NCBI GenBank assembly: GCA_028713125.1
Contig: JAQTOU010000002.1
Coordinates: 268,583-332,582 of the forward strand
From: Elusimicrobiales bacterium
Lineage (GTDB): Bacteria; Elusimicrobiota; Elusimicrobia; Elusimicrobiales; UBA9959
Length of the DNA: 64,000 nucleotides
Direction: 5' to 3'
The first letter of the stretch is position 1; every line of letters begins with the position of its first letter. A program made the translations under genes and the position numbers. Below the pieces are notes generated by a model. It had not been told where the DNA came from. It searched no databases and worked only from the letters and a program-made list of their open reading frames with translations. Shown piece after piece: positions 1 to 7,757 of this stretch.

Positions 1-461
1 GACAGGGCTTTGCGCCATTTGGGATGGCCGAGGCGCGCGCCCAGCGGTATGACAAGCTCCAGGGCCCCGGTAACGCCGAGCACTACGCTGACGCGGCTGC
101 GGTCGAAGTCCCTGCCGGGGCCGTAGCCCGCGTCCTCGAGGGCCATCTTGGCCGCGAGGAGGCCGAGGAGCTGGGCGCTGTCGGTGGCTTCAAGCGCATT
201 TGGCGCCAGGCCGAATTCGGAGGGGTCGAAATCAACGGGCAGGATGAAGCCGCCGCGGCGGGCGTAAGTGCGGTCGGGGCTTTTCGGGTTCTTGTCGAAA
301 TAATCCCCGGGCAGCCAGTGGGAGGAGGGCACGTCGGTAATAGCGTCCACGCCGTTCTTTATATTGGCCCAGTAGCGGCCGGCGTTTTCCGCTTTGGGAA
401 AAAGGCAGCCTATGCCTACGATGGCTATGGGGGACTGAACGGATTTATCTTTTGCGCTCAT
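1..461 (-). CDS. PfaA/type I PKS-like beta-ketoacyl synthase, N-terminal fragment (runs off left edge)
   Basis: The first 153 residues of a large gene are visible; the rest lies beyond position 1. The ATG at 461-459 follows an AAAGG Shine-Dalgarno that overlaps the stop of the upstream PfaD gene, leaving only 11 nt between them. After a short polar leader the protein reads IAIVGIGCLFPKAENAGRYW, the classic opening of a ketosynthase domain, then a GGFI..VDFDPSEF stretch and LEATDSAQLLGLLAAKMALE. ALEATD..QLL in place of the usual PKS EA..DPQQR is typical of PfaA-type polyunsaturated-fatty-acid synthases. The family condenses acyl and malonyl units on acyl carrier domains. The active-site Cys/His/His and all later domains are outside the window, so the product cannot be named. 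Coupling to PfaD supports a PUFA- or polyketide-like lipid synthase. Confidence 0.85.
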   Translation of the reverse strand, partial: MSAKDKSVQSPIAIVGIGCLFPKAENAGRYWANIKNGVDAITDVPSSHWLPGDYFDKNPKSPDRTYARRGGFILPVDFDPSEFGLAPNALEATDSAQLLGLLAAKMALEDAGYGPGRDFDRSRVSVVLGVTGALELVIPLGARLGHPKWRKAL

Positions 462-472
462 GGTTTTTACCT

Positions 473-2110
473 TTAGGCGAAGTATCGGGACAGCTGGTCC
501 CTTGTCTGCGGCTCCTGCCGCGCCAGCCGGGGATCTACGGCTATCCCCTGGCAGCGCAGCGCGTGCAGGCGGGTAAGGACCGCCGCACCGGCGAGTAAAT
601 TGTGGGCGACCGTGACCGCGTCGCGGGCCTCGGGCTTCTCGAGGAAGGAGCCTTTTGCCCATTCGTTGAAAGCTCCCATCGCGGGGCCGCACCAGACCTG
701 GTAATCAAGCTTGCGGCTTTCGTCCCCGGCCAGCGGCCAGCGGGAAGACTGGCCCAGGTACCAGCGGAACACCAGGGCCATTTTATATCTGGCTTCTTTA
801 TCAGCGCGCTCGGCTTTCGCAGGGTCCCTGCGCATGAAATACTCGCGCGTGCTCTGCCAGATCTCTCCGAGCGGGGCGCGGAAATAATCCCTCTCCAGCG
901 TGGCGCGTATGTCGGCGGGGAGCTCTTCAAAACTGTTATAGGCCCGGTAATAATCGTAAAGTTTGTTCGCTCTCATTGCGAACATCGTCCCGCGCTTCAG
1001 GACCTGGACCTTCACGCCCATCTCGAACATATCGGCGGCCGCGGCCATCGCGATGTCGGCCTGCTCCGCTTCGGCCAGGATCTTCTTGACCGCGGCGGTG
1101 GTTCCGGATTCCACGCAGGCCTGGTTCACCGAGCCGATGACCACATAGGCGGCGCCCATCATGAAAGCGGCGGCTGCCGCCTCCGGAGTGGCTATTCCGC
1201 CGCCGGCGCCGACACGCGGGGCCTGCGGATACAGGTAGCGCGCCTGCAGCCTGTCGCGCAGGGCTATCATGGTGGGGAGCAGGTTTATCAGGGGGCGATT
1301 GTCCGTATGCCCGCCTGAATCCCCTTCGGCGGTCACGTCTTCGGCGACCGGGATCCCGGAGGCCAGTTCGGCCTGTTCGGAGGTGAGCTCGCCGCGCGAT
1401 ACAAGCTCTTTTAAGAATTTATCCTCGGGCGGGGAGAAGAAGCGGGCGGCTACCTCGGTACGCGAAACTTTGCCTATCACGCGGTTGGGGGTTTCTATTG
1501 CCCCGGCGGAATTCCGGCGGATGCCGGCCGTCCGGAACCTGATCAGGGGGAGCGTAAGGTTGATGAAGGCGGAGGCTTCTATAAGGCGTACGCCGCGCCG
1601 CAGGTAGAGGTCGACCAGCGCGGTCTCGAGCGCGGACTCGGCCGGGCTGTGGATAAGGTTGAAGCCGCAGTTGAAGGCGGGACCGGACTGTACCCGGTCT
1701 ATGGCTTTTTCTACTTCCTCGAGGGGCTGGCCTGCGGCGCCGTAGAAGCCCAGCATGCCGGCCCGGCCCAGCGCTTCCGCAAGCTGCGTGGAACTGATGC
1801 CATTCGCCATGGAGCCGCCGACATAGGCGTATTTCAGGTTATGCGCCCTGAGAAAGCACGGATCGCCCAGGTTTTGCGGGCGGCAGGCCGGGATAACCGC
1901 CGTCGGGGAGGAAAGGCCGGGGGTTAAAGCCAGGTTCCCGGCGGCGCCGCCCAGGGAGAAAGGCGTAAAAATATCGCGCAGGGAGGCCAGCGCTTCCGCC
2001 GAATAAGGCAGAAAAGGCTGCGTTTCAGTTCCTGGCGCTGAGGCGGTCAAACGGTTCTCCGTACCCGGCTTGGTTTTTGTTATTTGGAATGGGAACAACT
2101 GACTGTCCAA
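473..2110 (-). CDS. pfaD: PfaD-family enoyl reductase of PUFA/polyketide synthase
   Basis: PfaD proteins are FMN-dependent, nitronate-monooxygenase-like TIM-barrel enoyl reductases acting in trans on PUFA and some polyketide synthases. The sequence has the hallmark AYVGGSMANGISS near residue 95, FNLIHSP near 150, GVRLIEASAFINLTLPLIRFR near 180, the flavin-phosphate region VGAGGGIATPEAAAAAFMMGA near 300, and the C-terminal block ending in a helical region, a full-length pattern of about 545 residues. It is followed at 11 nt by a ketosynthase gene, its expected partner. The start is uncertain: 2110 is a TTG lying within a TATAAT-like sequence, and the TTG at 2098 fits a leaderless transcript better; the first ATG lies about 100 residues in, after conserved sequence. 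Family assignment is firm, substrate unknown. Confidence 0.88.
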   Translation of the reverse strand: MDSQLFPFQITKTKPGTENRLTASAPGTETQPFLPYSAEALASLRDIFTPFSLGGAAGNLALTPGLSSPTAVIPACRPQNLGDPCFLRAHNLKYAYVGGSMANGISSTQLAEALGRAGMLGFYGAAGQPLEEVEKAIDRVQSGPAFNCGFNLIHSPAESALETALVDLYLRRGVRLIEASAFINLTLPLIRFRTAGIRRNSAGAIETPNRVIGKVSRTEVAARFFSPPEDKFLKELVSRGELTSEQAELASGIPVAEDVTAEGDSGGHTDNRPLINLLPTMIALRDRLQARYLYPQAPRVGAGGGIATPEAAAAAFMMGAAYVVIGSVNQACVESGTTAAVKKILAEAEQADIAMAAAADMFEMGVKVQVLKRGTMFAMRANKLYDYYRAYNSFEELPADIRATLERDYFRAPLGEIWQSTREYFMRRDPAKAERADKEARYKMALVFRWYLGQSSRWPLAGDESRKLDYQVWCGPAMGAFNEWAKGSFLEKPEARDAVTVAHNLLAGAAVLTRLHALRCQGIAVDPRLARQEPQTRDQLSRYFA

Positions 2111-2149
2111 TTATATATATTTCTATATAGGCCCGTCTATAAGAGGCGC

Positions 2150-2167
2150 GGACCGGGCAAGCGGTCC
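2150..2167. other. GC-rich hairpin in the pfaD/lipoprotein intergenic region
   Basis: GGACCG and CGGTCC enclose a 6-nt GGCAAG loop. More GC-rich palindromic sequence (GGCGCC, GGCGCGCC) follows up to about 2240. The 2111-2430 gap between the divergent genes also holds a possible short leader ORF and a strong terminator, listed separately; I recognise no known RNA family in it. Confidence 0.35.
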
Positions 2168-2281
2168 GGCGCGGAGACCGGGAAAGGCGCCGGGGCGCGC
2201 CGCAGGAGGCGCTCGGGAAATACGGCGCCGCACTCCCGGCGATATCCCGGAGCGCTATATTGAATAATTAGGAGGGCGCCC

Positions 2282-2353
2282 GTGCTGAAGTTTGCCGCGG
2301 GAGAGCTAAATATTATACCCTCTAGACACGGAGTTAAGGGGCGGGCCTTATAG
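2282..2353 (+). CDS. possible 23-residue leader peptide
   Basis: A GTG at 2282 is preceded by AGGAGGG at 2271-2277 with about 5-nt spacing and opens a 23-codon frame whose TAG (2351-2353) lies in the loop of the terminator at 2342-2369. An SD-equipped mini-ORF ending inside a terminator is the geometry of a transcription attenuator. The peptide has no run of one amino acid that would name a regulated pathway. A chance ORF is quite possible. Confidence 0.3.
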   Translation: MLKFAAGELNIIPSRHGVKGRAL

Positions 2354-2369
2354 ATGGGCCCGTTTTTTT
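2342..2369 (+). terminator. intrinsic terminator upstream of a lipoprotein gene
   Basis: CGGGCC (2342-2347) pairs with GGCCCG (2357-2362), loop of 9 nt, followed by seven T residues. No annotated plus-strand gene lies upstream, so it must end a short transcript started in the 2111-2340 region or attenuate the lipoprotein gene at 2431. Confidence 0.65.
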
Positions 2370-2430
2370 ATTTTAGTAAATACTACCGCGGGTGAAGCAA
2401 AGCCTGCGGAATTCAACAGGAGAAACAACA

Positions 2431-2628
2431 ATGAAAAAAACAGTAATGTTCGCGCTCCCCTTGGTGGCTTTGATAATGGCCGTGGCCTGCAAGAAGCAGG
2501 AAGCCGTAGAGACCCCCGCGCCCGCCGTGACCGAGCAGGTCGCCGGCACCGCCGCTGAAGCGGCTCCCGTCGCTGTGTCCGCCCCTGCCGCCGCCCCGGT
2601 AAAAGCCGTGGAAAAGAAAGGTAAATAA
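2431..2628 (+). CDS. small Ala/Pro-rich lipoprotein
   Basis: A 65-residue protein. ATG at 2431 is chosen over the upstream in-frame GTG at 2392 because AGGAGA (2418-2423) is correctly spaced for it and because it begins directly with a signal peptide (MKKTVMFALPLVALIMAVAC). The cysteine at residue 19 or 20 follows AVA, an acceptable though not ideal lipobox. The mature part is a low-complexity Ala/Pro/Val/Glu linker with a basic VEKKGK end. It is probably a periplasm-facing, membrane-anchored peptide; no function can be assigned. It stands alone between two terminators, and translation stops just before a strong hairpin. Confidence 0.75.
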   Translation: MKKTVMFALPLVALIMAVACKKQEAVETPAPAVTEQVAGTAAEAAPVAVSAPAAAPVKAVEKKGK

Positions 2629-2645
2629 TTGCCTTTTTTCAGAAG

Positions 2646-2683
2646 AACCGGCGTTCGCCAAAGGCGGGCGCCGGTTTTGTTTT
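2646..2683 (+). terminator. intrinsic terminator of the small lipoprotein gene
   Basis: A 14-bp stem (2646-2659 with 2663-2676, two G-T wobbles), AAA loop, then TTTTGTTTT. It begins 17 nt after the lipoprotein stop codon. Confidence 0.85.
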
Positions 2684-2742
2684 GCGAGGGAAAAATAATA
2701 GAATTGGACGGAACCGGGAGCAGGTTTTTATACGGCTGAAAT

Positions 2743-4239
2743 ATGAAAAAACTTTCCTTGATATCGCTGCTGGCCGCCCTTGCGGGCTGCGGAAATTATT
2801 TCTCGGTAAGGGTCCCTTACCAGGTCCCTGACATGCCGGGAGCCGCGGCCGCGGGGTCCGCTCTCTCGGCGCTTTATGTGACGGTAAAAACGGGACCCGC
2901 TCCGGAGGAGAACGCGCTGGGCGCCCTGGCGGCCGCCCTTGCTAACAAGTCCGGCCCTGATTTCAGGCCCGCGGAACTGGCCAGGCGCGCCGCCCGCGCC
3001 CTTACCCGCCCGGGCTCCAGTGTCTGCGCCTGGCGCGTTGACAAGTCCGGCGCCGCCGACGCTTTTATCCCGCTGATAAAGCCGGCCGGCCTCCTGGCCC
3101 TGACCGCAAACAGGCCCTCGGTCTCGTCGAAGAAAGAGGAGCGCGCGTCGGTGTACTACGATAAGAAAAAACAGAAGCAGACCGTGAAGAACAAGGTCTG
3201 GGTCTACTCGGCCTCGATGTACGCCGAGATAAAACTTTATTCCTGGCCCGGGGCGGAGCTGCTTGATTCCTGGTCCGATAATTTTTCATATTCCGAGGAC
3301 CGCCTGGACGATTCCAAGGACGCGGGCGACTGGTACGCCGACGCGGAGGGAAAACTTTTCGGCGCCGTCACCGCCAGGCTGGTGGCGCGCTACGCCGGCC
3401 GGCCCGTGGACCGCTTCAGGCCCGTGTTCAGGAAAAAAGGCGACAAGGAGTCCGAGGAGGCCGGCCGGCTGGCACAGCGCAACAGCTGGGAGAAGGCCGA
3501 GGAGATCTGGCTCAGGCGGGACGAGGCCGCGGGCGGCTGGCGGGATTCCCTGGGCCTGGCGGTAGCGGCCGAGCTGAAAAAGAATTACTCGGCGGCCGGG
3601 GCTTATTACCGCCGGGCGCAGGAGCGCTCCGCCGGAGACAAAGAGGCCGCGCCCGTCCGCTGGGGGGAGATCTACCGCGACCTGGAGCTCGTTTCCTCGA
3701 CGCGGGCGGCCGGCGGCTGCGACGGCGGCTGGTTCGGCGAAAGGACGGCGGTGTTGCCTTTCTCCGACGAGACCGCCAGCGTGGACGGCCCGCCGCTGGT
3801 GCGCCAACTGGTTTATGAGAGCCTGAAAGCGGGCGGCTATAACCTCGTGCCGCTGGAAGAGACCGACGAGATCCTGCGACGCCGCGGCTTCAGCGACGGC
3901 GGCCAGCTGGGCGCGGCCAAGCCGCAGGAGCTGGCGGCCTGGCTGGGCGCGCAGCGCCTGGTCTATTGCAATGTGACGGACTTCGGGGAGATCATGGCCG
4001 GCGTCTATAACCGGCGCATGGTAAAGGGCTCCGTAAGGGTCTGGGAGGCCGCCGGACCGGAAATTTCTTTTGAAGAAAGCGTCGTCAAGATCAAGACCCC
4101 GAAGTCTTTCGCCGGGGGGATGTTCAGCCAGCTCGCCAAGGGCCTGGTCGAGCGCATAAAGAACAAGCCGCTGGCTTTTGAAACGGGGCTTTTTTCACAG
4201 CAGGTTACCGAAAATCTGCCGAATTCCGTAAAACGCTAG
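2743..4239 (+). CDS. large lipoprotein with a GNA1162/DUF799-like C-terminal domain
   Basis: A 498-residue exported lipoprotein: MKKLSLISLLAALAGC is a short signal peptide with a good lipobox (LAGC, lipidated Cys about residue 16). The middle (about 60-250) is a mixed region ending in a charged helical stretch with TPR-like helices (NSWEKAEEIW, NYSAAGAYYRRAQE). From about residue 335, ERTAVLPFSDETASVDGP begins a domain resembling the GNA1162/DUF799 periplasmic lipoprotein fold, in which a short-named outer-membrane-linked protein helps other lipoproteins or assembles with them. That likeness is my reading and moderate. No SD is obvious before the ATG. It could be an accessory of the secretion and surface block downstream, but that is only suggested by position. 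Confidence 0.7.
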   Translation: MKKLSLISLLAALAGCGNYFSVRVPYQVPDMPGAAAAGSALSALYVTVKTGPAPEENALGALAAALANKSGPDFRPAELARRAARALTRPGSSVCAWRVDKSGAADAFIPLIKPAGLLALTANRPSVSSKKEERASVYYDKKKQKQTVKNKVWVYSASMYAEIKLYSWPGAELLDSWSDNFSYSEDRLDDSKDAGDWYADAEGKLFGAVTARLVARYAGRPVDRFRPVFRKKGDKESEEAGRLAQRNSWEKAEEIWLRRDEAAGGWRDSLGLAVAAELKKNYSAAGAYYRRAQERSAGDKEAAPVRWGEIYRDLELVSSTRAAGGCDGGWFGERTAVLPFSDETASVDGPPLVRQLVYESLKAGGYNLVPLEETDEILRRRGFSDGGQLGAAKPQELAAWLGAQRLVYCNVTDFGEIMAGVYNRRMVKGSVRVWEAAGPEISFEESVVKIKTPKSFAGGMFSQLAKGLVERIKNKPLAFETGLFSQQVTENLPNSVKR

Positions 4240-4290
4240 TCATATGTAGCATATGTATCAGTTAGTACACGTAACAAAAAGTACATACAT

Positions 4291-4319
4291 TTGCGTATAA
4301 CTGTGTTATATAATATAAC
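4291..4319 (+). promoter_or_regulatory. probable sigma70-type promoter for the surface-protein operon
   Basis: TTGCGT (4291-4296) and TATAAC (4314-4319) with 17-bp spacing, in an 80-bp stretch that is far more AT-rich than its surroundings. A directly repeated CATATGTA lies upstream at about 4241-4257. Confidence 0.5.
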
Positions 4320-4385
4320 AGCATGTTAGCGGGGAGCGTAGCGGCCCGGCCGTTGCCTTATTGTTTTCCGCTTTATTATAAGAAG

Positions 4386-5732
4386 ATGATACGCAAACTT
4401 ATCGCAGCTTTATTCATCTCCGTGCCGGCCCTGTCTCCGGCGCCGGGTTATTGCGCCTGGGAAAATCTGCGCTATTCCGACGCCCCGCTGGCCGTCGTCT
4501 ACGCCTCCACCGGCGCCTATGAAGTTTCCTATACGGTGGGAGAGAACTGCGCCAGTCCCGGCGAAATGCTCTCCGCCCCGTCCGGAGTCTGGTCGGGCTA
4601 TCTTTCCCTCGTTCCCGCCAATATGGTGAACCAGGGTCTCGCCGGCTTCGTTTCCACCTCCTCCGTCGCCCTGGACGGATCGCTCTGGGGCACCCCGCCG
4701 GATGAAAGCGTCAAGCTCCTTTTCGGGTCGGAGCTCTCCACGGCGCTCTCCAACCCCGGCGTGAATGTTACCCGGATGTACGACAATACGGGCAGCGTGC
4801 TCAACTCCACCTATACCTGGCCGGTGACGTTCAGCTATTCGGGCCGGCAGGTGCTTATAATCCCCGACCCGCTTCATCCATGGCCCAAGGGCAGCGTCTT
4901 CTCCATTTCTTATTCTTCGTCGATCGTAGATGTGACCGGCTCGCCCCTTTCGGAAGCTTCCACCGTTTATTTCTCCGTGCTGATGGATTACCAGACCGAT
5001 AATACCGCCGCGGCTTTTTCCGACCGCCGGGTGAAAGTGTCTATTCCGGCCAACGCATATTCGCAGGATTTCTTCCTGACGCTCTCTACCGATTCCGCCG
5101 TACCGGAGGTAACCGCTGCCAACGCCAAGCTGCCGTCCATGCCCGGTTCCCCGGAATTCGTCAATACCCTGAAGGTGAGCCCGTACGATTCCTCCGGCAA
5201 CCCGGTGCAGCCCAATTCTTCCTGTCTTGTCACCCTGCCCTATCCTGATGAGGACGGCAACGGGATAATCGACGGCTCCGTCTCCAGGCTTAAGGCCGCG
5301 AACCTCGCGGTCTGGCACCTGGACGAAGGGCGGGGTCTCTGGGTCAAACAGACCGGGGCTTCGCTCGACGCCTCCGCCAGGCAGCTGACGCAGCCTGTCT
5401 CCCATTTTTCCAGCTATGCGCTGCTGGCCCTGCCCGATATGGACCTGGGCCCGGTCTACGCCTACCCTGTGCCTTTCAGGCCGAACGCCGGCAACCCGGC
5501 AAGGTACGGCAGCTGGAGCGACCTGATAACATTTACCAATCTGCCGGTGCAGGGAAAGATACGGATCTACACGATAACCGGGGAGCTGGTGCGCGAGATG
5601 CTCGTAACGCCTCCGTCCATGAAGTGGGACCTTAAAAATTCTTCCGGCCAGACGGTAGGCAGCGGCGTTTACCTGTGGGAGGTCACGGCGGGAAAGAACC
5701 GCAAGACCGGCAAGCTGGTGGTCATAAAATAG
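4386..5732 (+). CDS. secreted protein with T9SS type A-like C-terminal sorting domain
   Basis: A 448-residue secreted protein. I use the ATG at 4386 rather than 4323 because it starts a clean signal peptide (MIRKLIAALFISVPALS, cleavage near GYCA) and has AGAAG just upstream. The body is rich in Ser, Thr, Tyr and aromatic beta-strand sequence with Ig-like segments. The last 85 residues read YAYPVPFRPN, then GKIRIYTITGELVREM, WDLKNSSGQTVGSGVYLWEV and a Lys-rich end TGKLVVIK. That is the pattern of type A T9SS sorting domains (also called FlgD-Ig-like). The next gene encodes a PorV-like protein, the known shuttle partner of such domains. Cargo role unknown. Confidence 0.75.
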   Translation: MIRKLIAALFISVPALSPAPGYCAWENLRYSDAPLAVVYASTGAYEVSYTVGENCASPGEMLSAPSGVWSGYLSLVPANMVNQGLAGFVSTSSVALDGSLWGTPPDESVKLLFGSELSTALSNPGVNVTRMYDNTGSVLNSTYTWPVTFSYSGRQVLIIPDPLHPWPKGSVFSISYSSSIVDVTGSPLSEASTVYFSVLMDYQTDNTAAAFSDRRVKVSIPANAYSQDFFLTLSTDSAVPEVTAANAKLPSMPGSPEFVNTLKVSPYDSSGNPVQPNSSCLVTLPYPDEDGNGIIDGSVSRLKAANLAVWHLDEGRGLWVKQTGASLDASARQLTQPVSHFSSYALLALPDMDLGPVYAYPVPFRPNAGNPARYGSWSDLITFTNLPVQGKIRIYTITGELVREMLVTPPSMKWDLKNSSGQTVGSGVYLWEVTAGKNRKTGKLVVIK

Positions 5733-5747
5733 GGCGCGGGTAAAGCG

Positions 5748-6902
5748 ATGAAGAACAGGATCATACATAAAATTTTAGCGGCCGCCTGCCTCGCGCAGCC
5801 GGCGCTCTTTCCCTCTTTATCTTCCGCCGCGGCCGGCAAGACTGGCGGGGAATTCCTCCGCATCGTGCAGAGCCCCCGGGCGGTGGCGATGGGCGAGTCC
5901 GGGGCCGGCGCCTATGGCGACCTGCTCGGGGCGCTTGCGCTTAACCCGGCCGCGCTGGCGCGCACCGGCTACAAAGAAGCCGCTTTCACTTACAACTCCT
6001 GGCTCGAAGGGATAACCTCCCAGCAGGCCGCTTACGCGCACCCGCTGCCCAACGGAAAAGGCGTCCTTGCCGGCTCTCTTTATATCCTGAGCGTTCCTTC
6101 CATAGACGGCTATAATAATGTCGGGGCTCCGGCCGGCAATATCGACGCAGGCGACATGGCTTTGGGGGTCAGCTACGCGGCGAGACTGGGCGGCCCCTGG
6201 GACGACAGGCGCTCCGGGCTCTTCGCCGGCGGCTCTCTTAAATACGCCAGGGAAAACCTGGGCCCGGTCTCGGCAGGCGCCGCGCTTATCGACGCCGGCG
6301 CCCTATGGATAAACAGGGTAAAGGGCGGGGTGCTGGGCCTCGGTCTCTCGGCGCAGTCGCTCGGCGGAGGCTTCAAATTCGATTCAGTTACGGACGCCGC
6401 CCCGGCTGTCTACCGGGCTGGGGTTTCCTATATAACCGTGATCTCCGGCGACCCTCTTACTTTTTCGCTGGACTGGAAAAAGCCCTGGGATACGGGCGCC
6501 TCTTTCTGCGCGGGGGCCGAATTCCAGGCATGGCGGACCCTGGCGCTGCGCGCGGGCTATATCTCCGGGGAGGACCTGGGCGGCGGCCTGAGGCTCGGCG
6601 GAGGGGTCGCCATAAAGATGATGCAGTTCGATTACGCTCTTTCCAGCTACGGCAAGTTCGGCGCTACCCACAGGTTCAGCCTGTCCTATAAATTCGACAA
6701 GCCGGTGGAGATCACCAAGTACGTGACCCGCGAGCAGGAGGAGGCCAGGCTGAAGACCGAGCGGGCTCGCGGCCTGATACGGGAAAGCCGGTATTACGAG
6801 GCCGTCCTGGAACTTAACGGGGCGCTTATCCTCGACCCCGGCAATAAAGAGGCGCTTGATCTTATGCGCAAGGCCCGGGGGCTGGTGGAGGTCTCTAAAT
6901 AA
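5748..6902 (+). CDS. PorV/PorQ-family outer-membrane protein with C-terminal TPR
   Basis: A 384-residue protein with a signal peptide (about 1-28) and the family opening GGEFLRIVQSPRAVAMGESG followed by LALNPAALA near residue 65, the signature of PorV/PorQ (UPF0164) beta-barrels. PorV binds sorting domains of T9SS substrates and carries them from SprA to the attachment complex. Alternating hydrophobic strands fill residues 70-320. An unusual addition is the tail from about 325 (VTREQEEARLKTERARGLIR...YYEAVLELNGALILDP), which reads as a TPR pair on the periplasmic side. The gene lies 15 nt after the CTD protein gene and its TAA overlaps the next ATG (TAATG), so the three are co-translated. Confidence 0.8.
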   Translation: MKNRIIHKILAAACLAQPALFPSLSSAAAGKTGGEFLRIVQSPRAVAMGESGAGAYGDLLGALALNPAALARTGYKEAAFTYNSWLEGITSQQAAYAHPLPNGKGVLAGSLYILSVPSIDGYNNVGAPAGNIDAGDMALGVSYAARLGGPWDDRRSGLFAGGSLKYARENLGPVSAGAALIDAGALWINRVKGGVLGLGLSAQSLGGGFKFDSVTDAAPAVYRAGVSYITVISGDPLTFSLDWKKPWDTGASFCAGAEFQAWRTLALRAGYISGEDLGGGLRLGGGVAIKMMQFDYALSSYGKFGATHRFSLSYKFDKPVEITKYVTREQEEARLKTERARGLIRESRYYEAVLELNGALILDPGNKEALDLMRKARGLVEVSK

Positions 6903-7753
6903 TGCCCCTGCTCCCGCTCGTGCTGCTGGGCGCGCTTCACCTGGCGGCCGCCCAGCCCGCGGGAAGCGGCCGGGAGGCCGGCGCGAAAGCGCCACAGGTT
7001 ATTTACGCGGCGGACGATACCAGGGCCGTTATACTGAAGCTCATGGACCGGGTGATCGCCGACCCTTCGGACGAGGCGGCGCGGAAGGAACTGCGCTTAG
7101 CCACGCTGCGGGCGGTGCAGAAGGAAACCCGGGCTTCCGACGCGGAACGGGCCTCGCTTATAGCCGGGGCGGGAGCGGACCGGGCTAAAATACTGGCGAT
7201 GCGCGCCGCTAAAAAAAGGCGGCTCGACGCTTGGAAAAGGGGTTTTGACAGGGCCTGCGCGCTCGCTTCGGGGGCCGATACCGTGAAAGAAGCCGTGGCC
7301 GCCTACGAGAGCCTGCTTGAAACTTTTCCGGTCTACTCCGACACCAGCGAATATATGCTTTCTTCCGGGATCAAGATCAAGAAGATCTTTTACAGTGTGA
7401 TAAAGAAGACGTACCCGTACCTGCTGGCCGGACGGGACACTATCGACGAGCGGACCCTGGCCGCGCTGCAGTTCTCCAGGGTCGCCGCGCTGCAGGAGTT
7501 CGGCGGGCATCCTGACACGACCGCCGCCGATAAAGAGCTGAAGAAGGCGGAGCGGTTCAGGCGGCTGGAGCGGGAGCTGGTCCTGAAGCATGAGAATATG
7601 AAGACGGCCATGGACCTCTACGAGATAAAGAACTATCCCGAGGCCATTAAATGTTTCGACAAGGCGCTGGATTTTGACAGGGACAATGAAGAAGCGCTGT
7701 TCTACCGGGCGCTGGCTATGAAAAAAGCGGGCTTGAAGGACGACGAGAGGTGA
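6902..7753 (+). CDS. periplasmic helical/TPR protein
   Basis: A 283-residue protein with an N-terminal signal peptide (MPLLPLVLLGALHLAAAQPA). The remainder is predicted mostly helical and charged, with a C-terminal TPR unit (MKTAMDLYEIKNYPEAIKCF, then a second helix DFDRDNEEALFYRALAMKKA). No catalytic motif is visible. Its ATG overlaps the PorV-like stop codon and it is followed at once by the giant fibre gene, so it is probably a periplasmic scaffold or assembly factor for the surface proteins encoded on either side. That role is inferred from position and TPR content only. Confidence 0.6.
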   Translation: MPLLPLVLLGALHLAAAQPAGSGREAGAKAPQVIYAADDTRAVILKLMDRVIADPSDEAARKELRLATLRAVQKETRASDAERASLIAGAGADRAKILAMRAAKKRRLDAWKRGFDRACALASGADTVKEAVAAYESLLETFPVYSDTSEYMLSSGIKIKKIFYSVIKKTYPYLLAGRDTIDERTLAALQFSRVAALQEFGGHPDTTAADKELKKAERFRRLERELVLKHENMKTAMDLYEIKNYPEAIKCFDKALDFDRDNEEALFYRALAMKKAGLKDDER

Positions 7754-7757
7754 GCTT

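Noticed and set aside
24-476. Plus-strand frame of 150 codons at the left edge
   Set aside because: It is antisense to the ketosynthase fragment on the minus strand, which has a clear domain signature and SD.
2326-2369. Riboswitch before the small lipoprotein gene
   Set aside because: The putative leader is only about 45 nt long, and no known aptamer core could be recognised.
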